Positions 42,070 to 51,798 of a stretch of 64,000 nt of DNA are shown here, piece by piece. A program made the translations under genes and the position numbers. This stretch comes from Sodalinema lacuna_A (GTDB lineage Bacteria; Cyanobacteriota; Cyanobacteriia; Cyanobacteriales; Geitlerinemataceae). The notes under the pieces are model-generated. The model was given only the letters and a program-made list of their open reading frames with translations, had not been told where the DNA came from and ran no database searches. The stretch spans positions 124,001 to 188,000 of the forward strand of contig FSSI02000002.1 in NCBI GenBank assembly GCA_900149785.2. The letters run 5' to 3'. Position 1 is the stretch's first letter. Every line of letters begins with the position of its first letter.

Positions 42070-44415
42070 GTGAAAATTCTTTTAGTTGAAGATGATGAAT
42101 ATCTCGCGCAACTCCTCAATCAATACCTGAGCGATCGCAACTACATCGTCGATGTAGCCGTTGATGGAGAAAGCGGACTCAATTACGCTCGCACCTTTGA
42201 CTATGACCTCTTGGTGCTAGATGTCGTGCTGCCGAAACTCGATGGAATCAGCCTCTGCAAAACCCTACGCTCAGAACATTATCAAATGCCGGTGCTGTTG
42301 TTAACAGCCCTCGATAATAGTCGTGACAAGGTTTTGGGCCTCGACGCCGGGGCCGATGACTATGTGGTGAAACCGGTTGGCCTCGAAGAACTCTTGGCCC
42401 GGATTCGCGCCCTGGTGCGGCGGGGACGCTATTCTCGTCCCCCAATTATGACCTGGGGACCCCTGCAACTCGATCCCGCTACCTGTGAGGTCAGTTATGA
42501 CGATCGCCCCCTATCCCTAACTCCCAAAGAATACGCCCTTCTCGAACTGTTTTTGCGATCGCCGACTCAGGTTTTCTCACGGGAGGTCATTATCGAGCAT
42601 CTCTGGTCCCTGGAAGAACCGCCCACGGAAAACACCCTACGCGCTCATATCAAAGGCTTACGCACCAAACTCAAAGCCGTGGATGCACCGCCAAAACTCA
42701 TCGAAACCATCTATGGTGTCGGCTACCGTCTCCAGGATTATGATGACGACCCGCCTAAATCTGATGCAGATCCCGTTCCCAATCGCAATGCGACAACCCT
42801 CAACGCGATTCAGGCCCTCTGGCAACGGATTAAACCCAATGTCCTCAAACGGGTTGACCTACTCGAAGCAGGGATTTCAGCTCTCGCGGCCCATGATGAG
42901 AGTTTACAGGGAACCGCCCGCCAAGAGGCCCATAAGTTGGCCGGTTCCCTCGGGACCTTTGGCTATCACTATGGGTCTAGCCTAGCCCGCAAAATTGAAG
43001 AGATGTTGTTGCAAGAACGGGCCTTCACCCAACCCCAACTCGACCAACTCCAACAGTGGTTAGTGGAGTTACGCCAACAGTTTCAAGGTCATCCCACAGC
43101 CGTTGTCCCGGAACCGCCCACCTTACCGGACCCTGAACAACGCCGCTTACTGATTGTCGATGACGATCGCCTCTTAGCCGAACAAATCGCTGAAGAAGCT
43201 GAAACCTGGGGGATGGATGTCAAAATTGCCACCACCATCCAGGAGGCCCGGCCGGCCATTGTCACCTATTCACCGGGGTTGATTCTCCTAGATCTCAACT
43301 TTCCTGAACCCGGCGAAGATGGCTTAATGCTACTCGAAGAACTGGCCCGCAATCGTCCTGAGATTCCGGTGGTGGTCTTGACGGTGCGTGATAGTTTCCA
43401 GGATCGCCTTTCGGTCTCCCGTTTGGGAAGTCAAGCGTTTTTGCAAAAGCCGACACCGATGCCACAAATACTGGAAGTGGCCATGGAAGTGATCCAGCGA
43501 TCGCACACGGCGGCCAAGGTCATGATTGTCGATGATGACCAGCAAGAATTGCAAGGTTTAACCACCCTCCTGAGTCCCTGGGGACTCCAACTACAAAGCC
43601 TTGATGACCCCCGAGACTTTTGGCAGGCGTTAGAAACCTTTATGCCAGATTTGCTGGTCTTGGATTTTGAAATGCCCCATTACAGTGGTATTGAAATCTG
43701 TCAGGTGGTTCGCAATGAACCCCAATGGCGTAAACTGCCGATTTTGTTTCTCACCGCTCATACGGACTCGGCGACGGTGGATCGAATTTTTCAGGCGGGG
43801 GCTGATGATTATGTCAGCAAACCCATTTCCGGGCCTGAACTGATTTCGCGGCTGTTTAATCGCCTCGAACGGACGAAACTGCTACAAAACCTGGCGGAAC
43901 TCGATTCCCTGACGGGCCTGGCCAATCGCCGCAAGTCTAGTTATGATATCGCCAATCTCTTGCGGCTTGCCTTACGCAACGATCGCCGTTGTAGTTTTGC
44001 CATGTTAGACCTGGATCATTTTAAGCCGGTCAATGATACGTATGGCCATGCCACAGGGGATTTGGTCTTGCACCGCTTTGGCGAGATGTTACGGGATGCG
44101 TTTCGGGCCGATGATGTGGTGGGCCGCTGGGGAGGCGAGGAGTTTGTGGTGGTGATGGCGGATACTTCGGCGGTGAGTGCGGCTCAACGGTTATCCACCA
44201 TCCTCGAGCAATGGCGATCGCAGGCGTTCGTCCTCGAAGATGAGGTTCACTTAACGGTGACCTTTAGTGCCGGTGTGGCCGAGTTTCCCCAAGATGGAGA
44301 TGATTTACCGGCCCTCTATCGTCACGCTGATCAGGCGCTCTATCAAGCTAAGGAAGCGGGCCGGGGGCGCATCGTTCTGTATTCTCCTGAGAGTGAGGAG
44401 GAATTGGGGCGTTGA
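42070..44415 (+). CDS. RcaC-like response regulator fused to GGDEF
   Basis: A 781-residue signalling protein. Domain order: receiver (~1-120, LLVLDVVLP phospho-Asp), OmpR-type DNA-binding winged helix (~130-225, LTPKEYALLELFLRSP, TIYGVGYRL), HPt (~245-335, EAHKLAGSLGTFG, His phosphoacceptor), receiver 2 (~350-465, LILLDLNFPE), receiver 3 (~480-595, LLVLDFEMP) and GGDEF (~605-780) with GGEEF and an RADD inhibitory I-site five residues before. Receiver-DNA-binding-HPt-receiver is the layout of RcaC, the chromatic-acclimation regulator; the extra receiver and diguanylate cyclase make this a larger version. GTG at 42070 is the family-like start. A lone receiver and a giant kinase follow on the same strand. 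Confidence 0.85.
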   Translation: MKILLVEDDEYLAQLLNQYLSDRNYIVDVAVDGESGLNYARTFDYDLLVLDVVLPKLDGISLCKTLRSEHYQMPVLLLTALDNSRDKVLGLDAGADDYVVKPVGLEELLARIRALVRRGRYSRPPIMTWGPLQLDPATCEVSYDDRPLSLTPKEYALLELFLRSPTQVFSREVIIEHLWSLEEPPTENTLRAHIKGLRTKLKAVDAPPKLIETIYGVGYRLQDYDDDPPKSDADPVPNRNATTLNAIQALWQRIKPNVLKRVDLLEAGISALAAHDESLQGTARQEAHKLAGSLGTFGYHYGSSLARKIEEMLLQERAFTQPQLDQLQQWLVELRQQFQGHPTAVVPEPPTLPDPEQRRLLIVDDDRLLAEQIAEEAETWGMDVKIATTIQEARPAIVTYSPGLILLDLNFPEPGEDGLMLLEELARNRPEIPVVVLTVRDSFQDRLSVSRLGSQAFLQKPTPMPQILEVAMEVIQRSHTAAKVMIVDDDQQELQGLTTLLSPWGLQLQSLDDPRDFWQALETFMPDLLVLDFEMPHYSGIEICQVVRNEPQWRKLPILFLTAHTDSATVDRIFQAGADDYVSKPISGPELISRLFNRLERTKLLQNLAELDSLTGLANRRKSSYDIANLLRLALRNDRRCSFAMLDLDHFKPVNDTYGHATGDLVLHRFGEMLRDAFRADDVVGRWGGEEFVVVMADTSAVSAAQRLSTILEQWRSQAFVLEDEVHLTVTFSAGVAEFPQDGDDLPALYRHADQALYQAKEAGRGRIVLYSPESEEELGR

Positions 44416-44593
44416 TCCCAACTCGAGTCTTGACGATGGCTTACAACAACCATGATCTACAATGGAGGGGACGACCCAGCCGAGCCAAGCTACGCACAGC
44501 AAGGTCATGAACCTCCCCTGTCGTCTCTTGGTTTGCGTTCACCGTTAAGATTTAAAGGGAAGAAAGGTTGCGGCTGAACCTAGATTAAGCATC

Positions 44594-44971
44594 ATGGATA
44601 CCCGCTGTATTTTAATTATTGATGATGAAGAGGATATCCGAGACGTCACCCAACTGACTTTAGAACTCGAAGGCGGCTGGACGGTTTTGACGGCGGAATC
44701 TGGACGTCAGGGGGTCGATTTGGCTCGATTCCACCATCCTGATGCCATTTTACTCGATGTGATGATGCCGGATATGGATGGCTTGATGACGGCTAAAGTC
44801 TTACAGGAATTTCCGGATACGCAATCGATTCCAGTGTTGCTGTTAACCGCTAAAGGTGCTACTGAGATTATTGAAAATTTTCAAGGAATAGGGATTGCGG
44901 CCGCTATTTCTAAACCCTTTGATCCGTTGCAGCTCGTCCCCCAGATTAAACAGATTTTAGCTTGGACTTAA
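44594..44971 (+). CDS. Single-domain response regulator
   Basis: A 125-residue stand-alone receiver (CheY-like). It has LIIDDEEDIRDVTQL (acidic pocket), AILLDVMMPDMDG (phospho-Asp) and LLLTAKGA with the conserved Lys in ISKPFDP. It has no output domain, so it probably relays phosphate between the neighbouring kinase and a partner. It lies 178 bp after the RcaC-like gene. Confidence 0.9.
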   Translation: MDTRCILIIDDEEDIRDVTQLTLELEGGWTVLTAESGRQGVDLARFHHPDAILLDVMMPDMDGLMTAKVLQEFPDTQSIPVLLLTAKGATEIIENFQGIGIAAAISKPFDPLQLVPQIKQILAWT

Positions 44972-45310
44972 GCGGGGACTTAAACTGGGACTTAAACTGG
45001 GACTTAAACTGGGACTTAAACTGGGACTTAAAACCTCACAGAACGCCTTAAACTCCTCGCTCACACCCCCACCGCCGATGTCGGTCGAAACGATGTTGTT
45101 CTCCGATGCCGGTTCCTTTTCGTGGTGAATTCCTCTCAATTTCGTCAGCCTCGATCGCAGTTGTTATAGTTGAAGCAATCCGGGGGTGATCTGATCGGCG
45201 TTCCCAGGAAGACCCGACTCAATCACACAAATCCGGCCGAGACCGTAACTTGGTTTTTCCGTGGTTAATCGGCAACTGTTCACGATTAAGTGTTCCAATT
45301 AAGTGTTCCA
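44972..45310. repeat. Spacer with 12-bp and 13-bp tandem repeats
   Basis: About five copies of a CTGGGACTTAAA unit directly follow the lone receiver gene (44971-45031). A perfect 13-bp direct repeat ATTAAGTGTTCCA (45285-45297 and 45298-45310) ends exactly at the next ATG. Otherwise the ~340-bp spacer has no feature I can name. Confidence 0.8.
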
Positions 45311-48300
45311 ATGACCCTTGATGCTGTTCTCATCTCGACCCTCGTTGCTCGCCTCGAACAATTAGAACAGGAGCAGCGGATTCATCGGGCCATTGCCGAT
45401 CAGTTGCCGGTTGCCTACTTATATCTCGATAGCCATGCCACGATTCACTTTGCCAGTCAGGTGGTGGTGAATCAACTTCATCGCGATCGCAACGACTGTC
45501 TAGGGCGTTCCCTATTATCCTGGCTCTCCCCCCGTGAAGGCGATCGCCTCCTGGCTGAAATCGCACGGCTGAACCGGGAACATCTTCAAGACTCCCAACC
45601 CTTTCAGCAACATCTACATCTCCCTGGACGCGGTGTTCAAAGCGTGATGGCCACCCTGTCACGACTGCCGAGTTCTGGCCAATCGAGTCCGCTGTTCCTG
45701 ATGCAGTGGGAAGCCGCTCCCACCGCTTCAACAGGCATTGAGTTCAGGGACTCTGAACTGGCAAATCTCGACTACGATGACCGTCGTAGTCGCCTGCAAC
45801 AACTGGCCGTGCATATCCGGGGCATGATTTTTGACTATATCCTGCATCCCGATGGTCACGATCAAATTCCCTACGTCAGTTCCAACTGTGAACAGATTTT
45901 TGAACTCTCCGCCGCTGAGATTCAAGCGGATACCAGTTCCCTCTGGAGAGTGATGGATGCGGCCGATCTTCCCTTTGCCCGGCAGGCGATCGCCCATTCA
46001 GCCAAAACCCTCACCCCCTGGAACTTTGAATGGCGTATTCGTCTACCGTCGGGTCGTCGGAAATGGATTCAGGGCATTTCTTACCCCCATCGTCATCCTG
46101 ATGGCCGGGTGATTTGGAATGGCATGATTTTTGAGATCACCGATCGCAAACAGGCCGAAGATGACCTCTATGAACTGGCTCAACGACTCCTGACCATTAT
46201 CGAGACGGTCGAAGAAGGAATCACCCTCAGCGATGATGCGGATAACTTTGGGGTGTTTAATGCCAAAATGGTGGAAATCACCGGTTACAGCGGCACAGAA
46301 GCCCAAGAGAGTGAGAATTTTCTAGCCAGGCTCTATCCCGATCGCCAAGCCTTGGCCGAGGCAGCTGATCGCTTAGTGGAGGTGCGGCAAAAAGGCTGTC
46401 TGCGTAACCTCGAAACCACCATTCGGGCCAAAGATGGCAGCCTCAGGACCCTACTCGTCTCAACCACCTATTTCCCCCTATCGGAACGCAATTGTTATCT
46501 GAGTGCCTATCGAGATATCACCCAGCGGCGACAGGCCTATGAACAACTGCGTCAAAGTCAGGAGTTTATCGAAGCCATTGCCAATGCCTCGCCCCAGATT
46601 CTCTATACCATTGATGTCCAGAGTTTGGTCATCCTCTCGGTCAACGGTCAAGTCCAATCCATTTTAGGTTACTCACCTGAGCGGCTGTTGCAGCAACGCT
46701 TTGAGCAATGGCAACGGCTGTGTCATCCTGAAGATGTTCCCCGGTTGCGGGCCTATTTCGCCTCCTGGCAGGATCTGACCGAGGGAGAGGTCAGTGAATG
46801 TGAATATCGCTTGCGTCACGCGGATGGGAGTTATCGTTGGCTGCGATCGCGTGATGTGGTCTTTCAACGGGATCCCACTGGAACGGTGCGGCAAATTCTG
46901 GGAACCGCCAGTGATATCACCGAACATCAATGTGCTGAAGCCGCCTTGCGGGCCAGTGAAGCGGCGTTGCGGGCCAGTCAAGATCGACTCAATGGGATTC
47001 TAGCGTCCCTCGATGATGCGGTTTGGTCTATGTGTCCCCAAACCATGCAACTGCTGTATGTCAGTCCAGCGGTGCAACGGCTCTATGGTCGCTCTGCTAA
47101 GAAATTAGCCCGCATCAAGAATCCCTGGATACGAAATATCCATCCGGGCGATCGCGCCGGCTTTGTGCGTCAATGGCGACAACTCAAAATCGAGGGTAGC
47201 GTCGATATTGAATATCGGATTTTACTGCGCCGCCGCGATGAGGAGTCAGACGAGAGCCTACCTGGACCACGGCGGCCAAATCGCCAGGAGCGCTGGGTCA
47301 GACTGCGGGCGCGGCTCGTCACCAGCCCTCAAGGACAACCCCTACGCATTGATGGTATCAGTAGCGATATCACTGACTTAAAGGAAACGGAAATTGCGCT
47401 GCGAGCGAGTGAAGAACGGTTTCGTTCCCTCGTGGCGAATGTTCCTGGTGTGATTTATCGGGTGTTGCCCAATCCTAGCTGGACGACGATCTTTGTCAGT
47501 GACGCGATTGAAAAGATGACCGGCTATCGCCCCCAAGCCTTTCTCGATGATGCCCAGTTATGGCACAAGATTCTCCATCATGAGGATTTACCCCGAATTC
47601 GCCACATCATCAACCAGGCCATCAGTCGCCGTCAAGCCTATGCCTTTGAAGCTCGGATTGTCTGTGCTGATGGTCAAATACGTTGGGTTTATGAACGGGG
47701 ACAGGGGATGTGGGACCCCTGGGGCAATTTACTCTATTTAGATGGCGCTCTCGTCGATTTGACCGATCGCAAGCAAAAGGAGGAAATTCTGCAACGCCAG
47801 GTCCAGCGCGATCGCCTCTTAACCACTCTGACTCAACGTATTCGGGAATCCCTCAATCTTGAAGAGATTTTAGATCGCACGGTGCGAGAAGTGCGCCATT
47901 CTCTCAAGGCTGATCGTGTCATCATTGTCCGCTTGCAAGGACTGGCCGGAAGTCAAGTGGTTAGTGAGTCGGTGGAGCTTCCCTATCGAACGACCTTGGG
48001 GTTGAACTTTTATGAGAGTGAACTCCCCCAAACCTGTTATCAGGAGTATGCTCAGGGACAGCCTCAGATCATGGTTGAACCAAATCTGCATTGTCACTAT
48101 GGGACTTGTGTCAGCCTCTTGGGAACGATGCAAGTGCGCTCTCAGGTGGTCGTGCCGATTCTTCATCCCTCGGCGTTGGGAGAGAGTCTCTGGGGGTTGT
48201 TAATCGCTCATCAATGTTCTCAGCCACGCCATTGGCTCGACTGGGAAGTTGACATGTTACGACAATTGGCCGATCAAGTCAGTATTGCCATTGGTCAGGC

Positions 48301-50716
48301 CAATCTCTATACCCAGGTTCAACAAAGTGAAACGCGCTTACGGACCATGTTTGAGCAGGCGGCGGTGGGGATGGCGATTTTAGATCCTCAAGGGCGGATT
48401 TGCCAGCAGAATCAGACCTTGATCGAGATTTTGGGACTCCATCAACCGAGCTTACAACTCGAAACCTTTGCCGCTAATAGGGATTCCCAATTAGCGGAAC
48501 GGGAGTGGGAACAAGGGTATCAGCGTTCGGATGGCTCTTGGGTTTGGGTGCAGGTGAATTTGTCTTCATTCCCCGATGAGGGGGAGTTGGCGGGCTATTT
48601 TTTGGCGATTGTTCAGGATGTCAGCGATCGCAAACGGGCCGAACAGCGGCTGCAACAACAATTAAATTTTGAAACGGCGTTAGCCCGCTTTTCGAGTCGT
48701 TTAACCAGTAATGAGGCGGCGGATTGGACTCATTTACTGGGTTTAGTGGGGCGATCGCTCCACGCCAATCGGGTTCATATCACGCGCCTGAATTGGACGA
48801 CTCACAGCACCTCCTGGATTGGTGAATGGGCCGAAGAGACGGTTCCCTTGTTTCTGGACCAGGTGCAAAACATCCCTTTAGATCAAATCAGTTGGTGGTT
48901 GGAGCAACTACAAGAAAATCACGATTTTTTGTTACGACATGTCGATGAACTCCCTGATGAGGCCATCACGGAACGCCAGCTCTTGCAAAAGATGAACATG
49001 CAAGCCATCCTGGAGGTTCCCATTTGGGACCGTTTTGGACGACTTTGGGGCTGTTTAGGGGTCAGCATGACTCACTCAAGGTCCCGCCATTGGTCTGATG
49101 AAGAGGCGCGATTGTTACGGGTGGTGGGGGAGATTATCTATAACTACTGCGATCGCCGTCGCGTTGAACAGGCCCTGCGAGACAGTGAGGAACGCTTCCG
49201 CGTCACCTTTGAACAGGCGGCGGTGGGGATTGCTCAACTGGACTTTCAGGGCAATTTTTTACGGGTGAATCGTCGCTATGGTCAACTCCTCGGCTATGAA
49301 CCTGAGGAGTTGTTGCAGCTGAATATGGCTGATATTCTGCACCCCGATGACTTACCTGAGTCGTTAGAGTCGTTGCAACAGATGAAGCTCGGAACCCTCG
49401 CGAGCTGTTCGCTCGAGAAGCGACAACGGCGACGGGATGGGTCCTGGCGCTGGGCGCAAATAACGGGCCAGGCGGTGGTTGAGGGGACTGACCCGAAGTA
49501 TATTATCTGTGCGGCGGCCGACATCCATGATCGCAAACAGTATCAGGCGGCTTTAGAACGGTTGCGTCACCGCTATGAGTTGATTTTGAATGCGGCGGGA
49601 GAGGGGATTTGTGAGATCAACTTACGTCAGCAAGTGGCGTTTTGTAATCCGACGGCGGCCCGGATGTTGGGGAGCGATCGCGTCGCTGAGATTATTGGCT
49701 TGTCGTTATATGACATCATTCGTCCGCCTCTGTCCTCGTCTCAGGAGTCTCCTAAGGCTGAGGTGGCGTCTCCCCCCTTCTGGCAACAGATGTGGCAAAC
49801 TCAGGTCGCGGAACTCGAACAGTGCAATCTCCCGGGAACCTCGCCGACGATTCGTCAGGCCCAATTCCGCCGTCTCGATGGGTCCAGTTTCCCCGTGGAT
49901 TATATCTGTACGCCGATTGTCTTGAATGGACAACCGCTCGGGGCGGTGGTGACGTTTAAGGATATCAGCGATCGCCTGGCCATTGAAAAGCTCAAAAATG
50001 AGTTTCTCTCGATGGTCAGCCATGAGTTGAGAACCCCTCTCACGCCGATGCAGGTCGCCCTAGGGTTACTTAATAGTGGCAAGCTCGGCCCCCTCTCGGA
50101 CAAAGGCCAACATCTCGTCGCCATTGCGCTGAGCAATACCAATCGCCTACGCCGCCTCATTGACGATCTCTTGGACTTTCAACGTCTTGAGTCGGGACGC
50201 GTCGAACTCAATCGTCAATCTCATCCCCTGCTCGACCTGCTACAACAAAGCTTAGACACCATGCGGGCCATGGCTGAGCAGGATGAGGTTCACCTCGAAA
50301 TTGCCCCCATGACCCCGGCGCTCCAGGACTGCCAGGTTTGGGCGGATGGAGATTTATTGATTCAGGTCTTGACAAATCTCATCAGTAATGCTATCAAGTT
50401 TTCGCCGCCGGGTTCTCGGATCAGCTTCGGGTTGCGTGATGGGTCTGAGCCGGGGGAAATTTGTTTACAGGTCTGCGATCGTGGTCGTGGGATTCCCTCC
50501 AACTCCCTAGAGCGGGTGTTTGACCCCTTCCACCAAGTGGATGCGTCGGATTCGCGCAAGAAAGGGGGAACGGGTCTAGGGTTAACCATCTGTCGCCGCA
50601 TCATCGAGCAGCATGGGGGCCGGATTTGGGCCGAAAATCTCCCCGGTGGGGGGACGCGCATCTGCTTAACTCTACCGGACACTCAACCCGATGCTGGGCC
50701 AACGTCTCCCCCGTAA
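45311..50716 (+). CDS. Giant multi-PAS/GAF hybrid-type sensor histidine kinase
   Basis: About 1,800 residues without membrane segments, so probably cytoplasmic. I count nine PAS-like domains (with PAC ends such as GTASDITEHQ, GISSDITDLKE and YRDITQRRQ), two GAF domains (after PAS 6 and PAS 7), then a HisKA domain (FLSMVSHELRTPLTPMQVAL, His ~1571) and an HATPase (NLISNAIKFSPPG, DRGRGIPSN, GTGLGLTICRRIIEQHGG). There is no receiver at the C-terminus, so it probably phosphorylates a separate regulator, the lone receiver or RcaC-like protein upstream being natural candidates. GAF 1 resembles bilin-binding GAFs but lacks the usual CH pair. The ATG at 45311 follows a 13-bp repeat. Confidence 0.9.
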   Translation: MTLDAVLISTLVARLEQLEQEQRIHRAIADQLPVAYLYLDSHATIHFASQVVVNQLHRDRNDCLGRSLLSWLSPREGDRLLAEIARLNREHLQDSQPFQQHLHLPGRGVQSVMATLSRLPSSGQSSPLFLMQWEAAPTASTGIEFRDSELANLDYDDRRSRLQQLAVHIRGMIFDYILHPDGHDQIPYVSSNCEQIFELSAAEIQADTSSLWRVMDAADLPFARQAIAHSAKTLTPWNFEWRIRLPSGRRKWIQGISYPHRHPDGRVIWNGMIFEITDRKQAEDDLYELAQRLLTIIETVEEGITLSDDADNFGVFNAKMVEITGYSGTEAQESENFLARLYPDRQALAEAADRLVEVRQKGCLRNLETTIRAKDGSLRTLLVSTTYFPLSERNCYLSAYRDITQRRQAYEQLRQSQEFIEAIANASPQILYTIDVQSLVILSVNGQVQSILGYSPERLLQQRFEQWQRLCHPEDVPRLRAYFASWQDLTEGEVSECEYRLRHADGSYRWLRSRDVVFQRDPTGTVRQILGTASDITEHQCAEAALRASEAALRASQDRLNGILASLDDAVWSMCPQTMQLLYVSPAVQRLYGRSAKKLARIKNPWIRNIHPGDRAGFVRQWRQLKIEGSVDIEYRILLRRRDEESDESLPGPRRPNRQERWVRLRARLVTSPQGQPLRIDGISSDITDLKETEIALRASEERFRSLVANVPGVIYRVLPNPSWTTIFVSDAIEKMTGYRPQAFLDDAQLWHKILHHEDLPRIRHIINQAISRRQAYAFEARIVCADGQIRWVYERGQGMWDPWGNLLYLDGALVDLTDRKQKEEILQRQVQRDRLLTTLTQRIRESLNLEEILDRTVREVRHSLKADRVIIVRLQGLAGSQVVSESVELPYRTTLGLNFYESELPQTCYQEYAQGQPQIMVEPNLHCHYGTCVSLLGTMQVRSQVVVPILHPSALGESLWGLLIAHQCSQPRHWLDWEVDMLRQLADQVSIAIGQANLYTQVQQSETRLRTMFEQAAVGMAILDPQGRICQQNQTLIEILGLHQPSLQLETFAANRDSQLAEREWEQGYQRSDGSWVWVQVNLSSFPDEGELAGYFLAIVQDVSDRKRAEQRLQQQLNFETALARFSSRLTSNEAADWTHLLGLVGRSLHANRVHITRLNWTTHSTSWIGEWAEETVPLFLDQVQNIPLDQISWWLEQLQENHDFLLRHVDELPDEAITERQLLQKMNMQAILEVPIWDRFGRLWGCLGVSMTHSRSRHWSDEEARLLRVVGEIIYNYCDRRRVEQALRDSEERFRVTFEQAAVGIAQLDFQGNFLRVNRRYGQLLGYEPEELLQLNMADILHPDDLPESLESLQQMKLGTLASCSLEKRQRRRDGSWRWAQITGQAVVEGTDPKYIICAAADIHDRKQYQAALERLRHRYELILNAAGEGICEINLRQQVAFCNPTAARMLGSDRVAEIIGLSLYDIIRPPLSSSQESPKAEVASPPFWQQMWQTQVAELEQCNLPGTSPTIRQAQFRRLDGSSFPVDYICTPIVLNGQPLGAVVTFKDISDRLAIEKLKNEFLSMVSHELRTPLTPMQVALGLLNSGKLGPLSDKGQHLVAIALSNTNRLRRLIDDLLDFQRLESGRVELNRQSHPLLDLLQQSLDTMRAMAEQDEVHLEIAPMTPALQDCQVWADGDLLIQVLTNLISNAIKFSPPGSRISFGLRDGSEPGEICLQVCDRGRGIPSNSLERVFDPFHQVDASDSRKKGGTGLGLTICRRIIEQHGGRIWAENLPGGGTRICLTLPDTQPDAGPTSPP

Positions 50717-50730
50717 CGCCATCTCGACCC

Positions 50731-51507
50731 CTACATTCCCATAATTTCGTAGCCAGCGTCCACATAGACCACTTGACCGGTAATCCCACTGGCCAAGTCG
50801 CTACAGAGGAACGCGGCGGTGTTCCCCACTTCGGTTTGGGTGACGGTGCGACCCAACGGTGCGGTTTCTTCGACGTGATGAATCATATCGAGAATTCCTC
50901 CCACGGCTGATGAGGCGAGGGTGCGGATGGGACCGGCGGAGATGGCGTTGACTCGTAGTTTCGCGGCGCCGAGTTCTGCGGCTAAGTAGCGCACATTCGT
51001 TTCTAAGGCGGCTTTGGCGACTCCCATGACGTTGTAGTTGGGGACGACGCGCACGCCACCGAGATAGGTCATCGTTAGCAGGCTTCCCCCTTCGTTGAGC
51101 AGCGGTTTGGCTAAACCCGCCATCTGCACGAGGGAGTAGGAACTAATTTCGAGGGCTCGTAGATAGCCTTCACGGGAGGCGTTACTGAAATCACCGCTGA
51201 GTTCGTCTTTCCCGGCGAAGGCCAGACAGTGAATGAGGATATCGAAGCTTCCCCACTTCTGCTCAATGGTCTCGAAGAGTTGGCGGGTTTGTTCGTCGTC
51301 TTGGACGTTGCAGGGTTCAATCAGGCTCGGGTTTAGGGGTTCGACGAGGCTGCGCACTTTGGTCTCGTGACGACCGCGATCGTCGGGGAGGTAGGTAATG
51401 GCGAGTTCGGCTCCGGCTTGGTGGAGTTGTTGCGCAATCCCCCAGGCGATGGAGCGGTTGTTGGCAATTCCCGTGACCAGGGCTTTTTTTCCGGTAAGAT
51501 CCAGCAT
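50731..51507 (-). CDS. fabI: Enoyl-[acyl-carrier-protein] reductase
   Basis: The last reductive step of each fatty-acid elongation cycle. The 258-residue SDR protein starts MLDLTGKKALVTGIANNRSI (NADH fold) and has the catalytic YNVMGVAK motif (Tyr-x6-Lys), LNEGGSLLTMTYLGG and VNAISAGPIRTLA. It ends VVYVDAGYEIMGM. It converges on the kinase gene with a 14-bp gap, and is divergent from ntcA. Confidence 0.97.
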   Translation of the reverse strand: MLDLTGKKALVTGIANNRSIAWGIAQQLHQAGAELAITYLPDDRGRHETKVRSLVEPLNPSLIEPCNVQDDEQTRQLFETIEQKWGSFDILIHCLAFAGKDELSGDFSNASREGYLRALEISSYSLVQMAGLAKPLLNEGGSLLTMTYLGGVRVVPNYNVMGVAKAALETNVRYLAAELGAAKLRVNAISAGPIRTLASSAVGGILDMIHHVEETAPLGRTVTQTEVGNTAAFLCSDLASGITGQVVYVDAGYEIMGM

Positions 51508-51798
51508 AGTTAATCCTGAGCGACAATCAGCTTTGTACCATATTTTCGGGCCAAATCACGCTTCGACGGGGGAGGGCCGGGGAAAAACTCGACCCCTGAT
51601 GAGGAACTCCGATTGGGATCAATGGGTCGGAAGGTAGCTAATTTGACGAATTTTTGCTCAAAATTCGATTTTAGTGGTCTCAGGCTCGAATTTGGGGACT
51701 GAAGTTCCCCGATGAGGCGAGGTCAATGGCAGAATAAGGGTGGGCGATCGCGCCTGCTGGATAACGGCAATTTTCAGGCATGTGATAGGGAGAGGACG

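Noticed and set aside
51634..51647. Possible NtcA autoregulatory site GTAGCTAATTTGAC upstream of ntcA
   Set aside because: One mismatch from the consensus (GAC instead of TAC); too weak without binding data.
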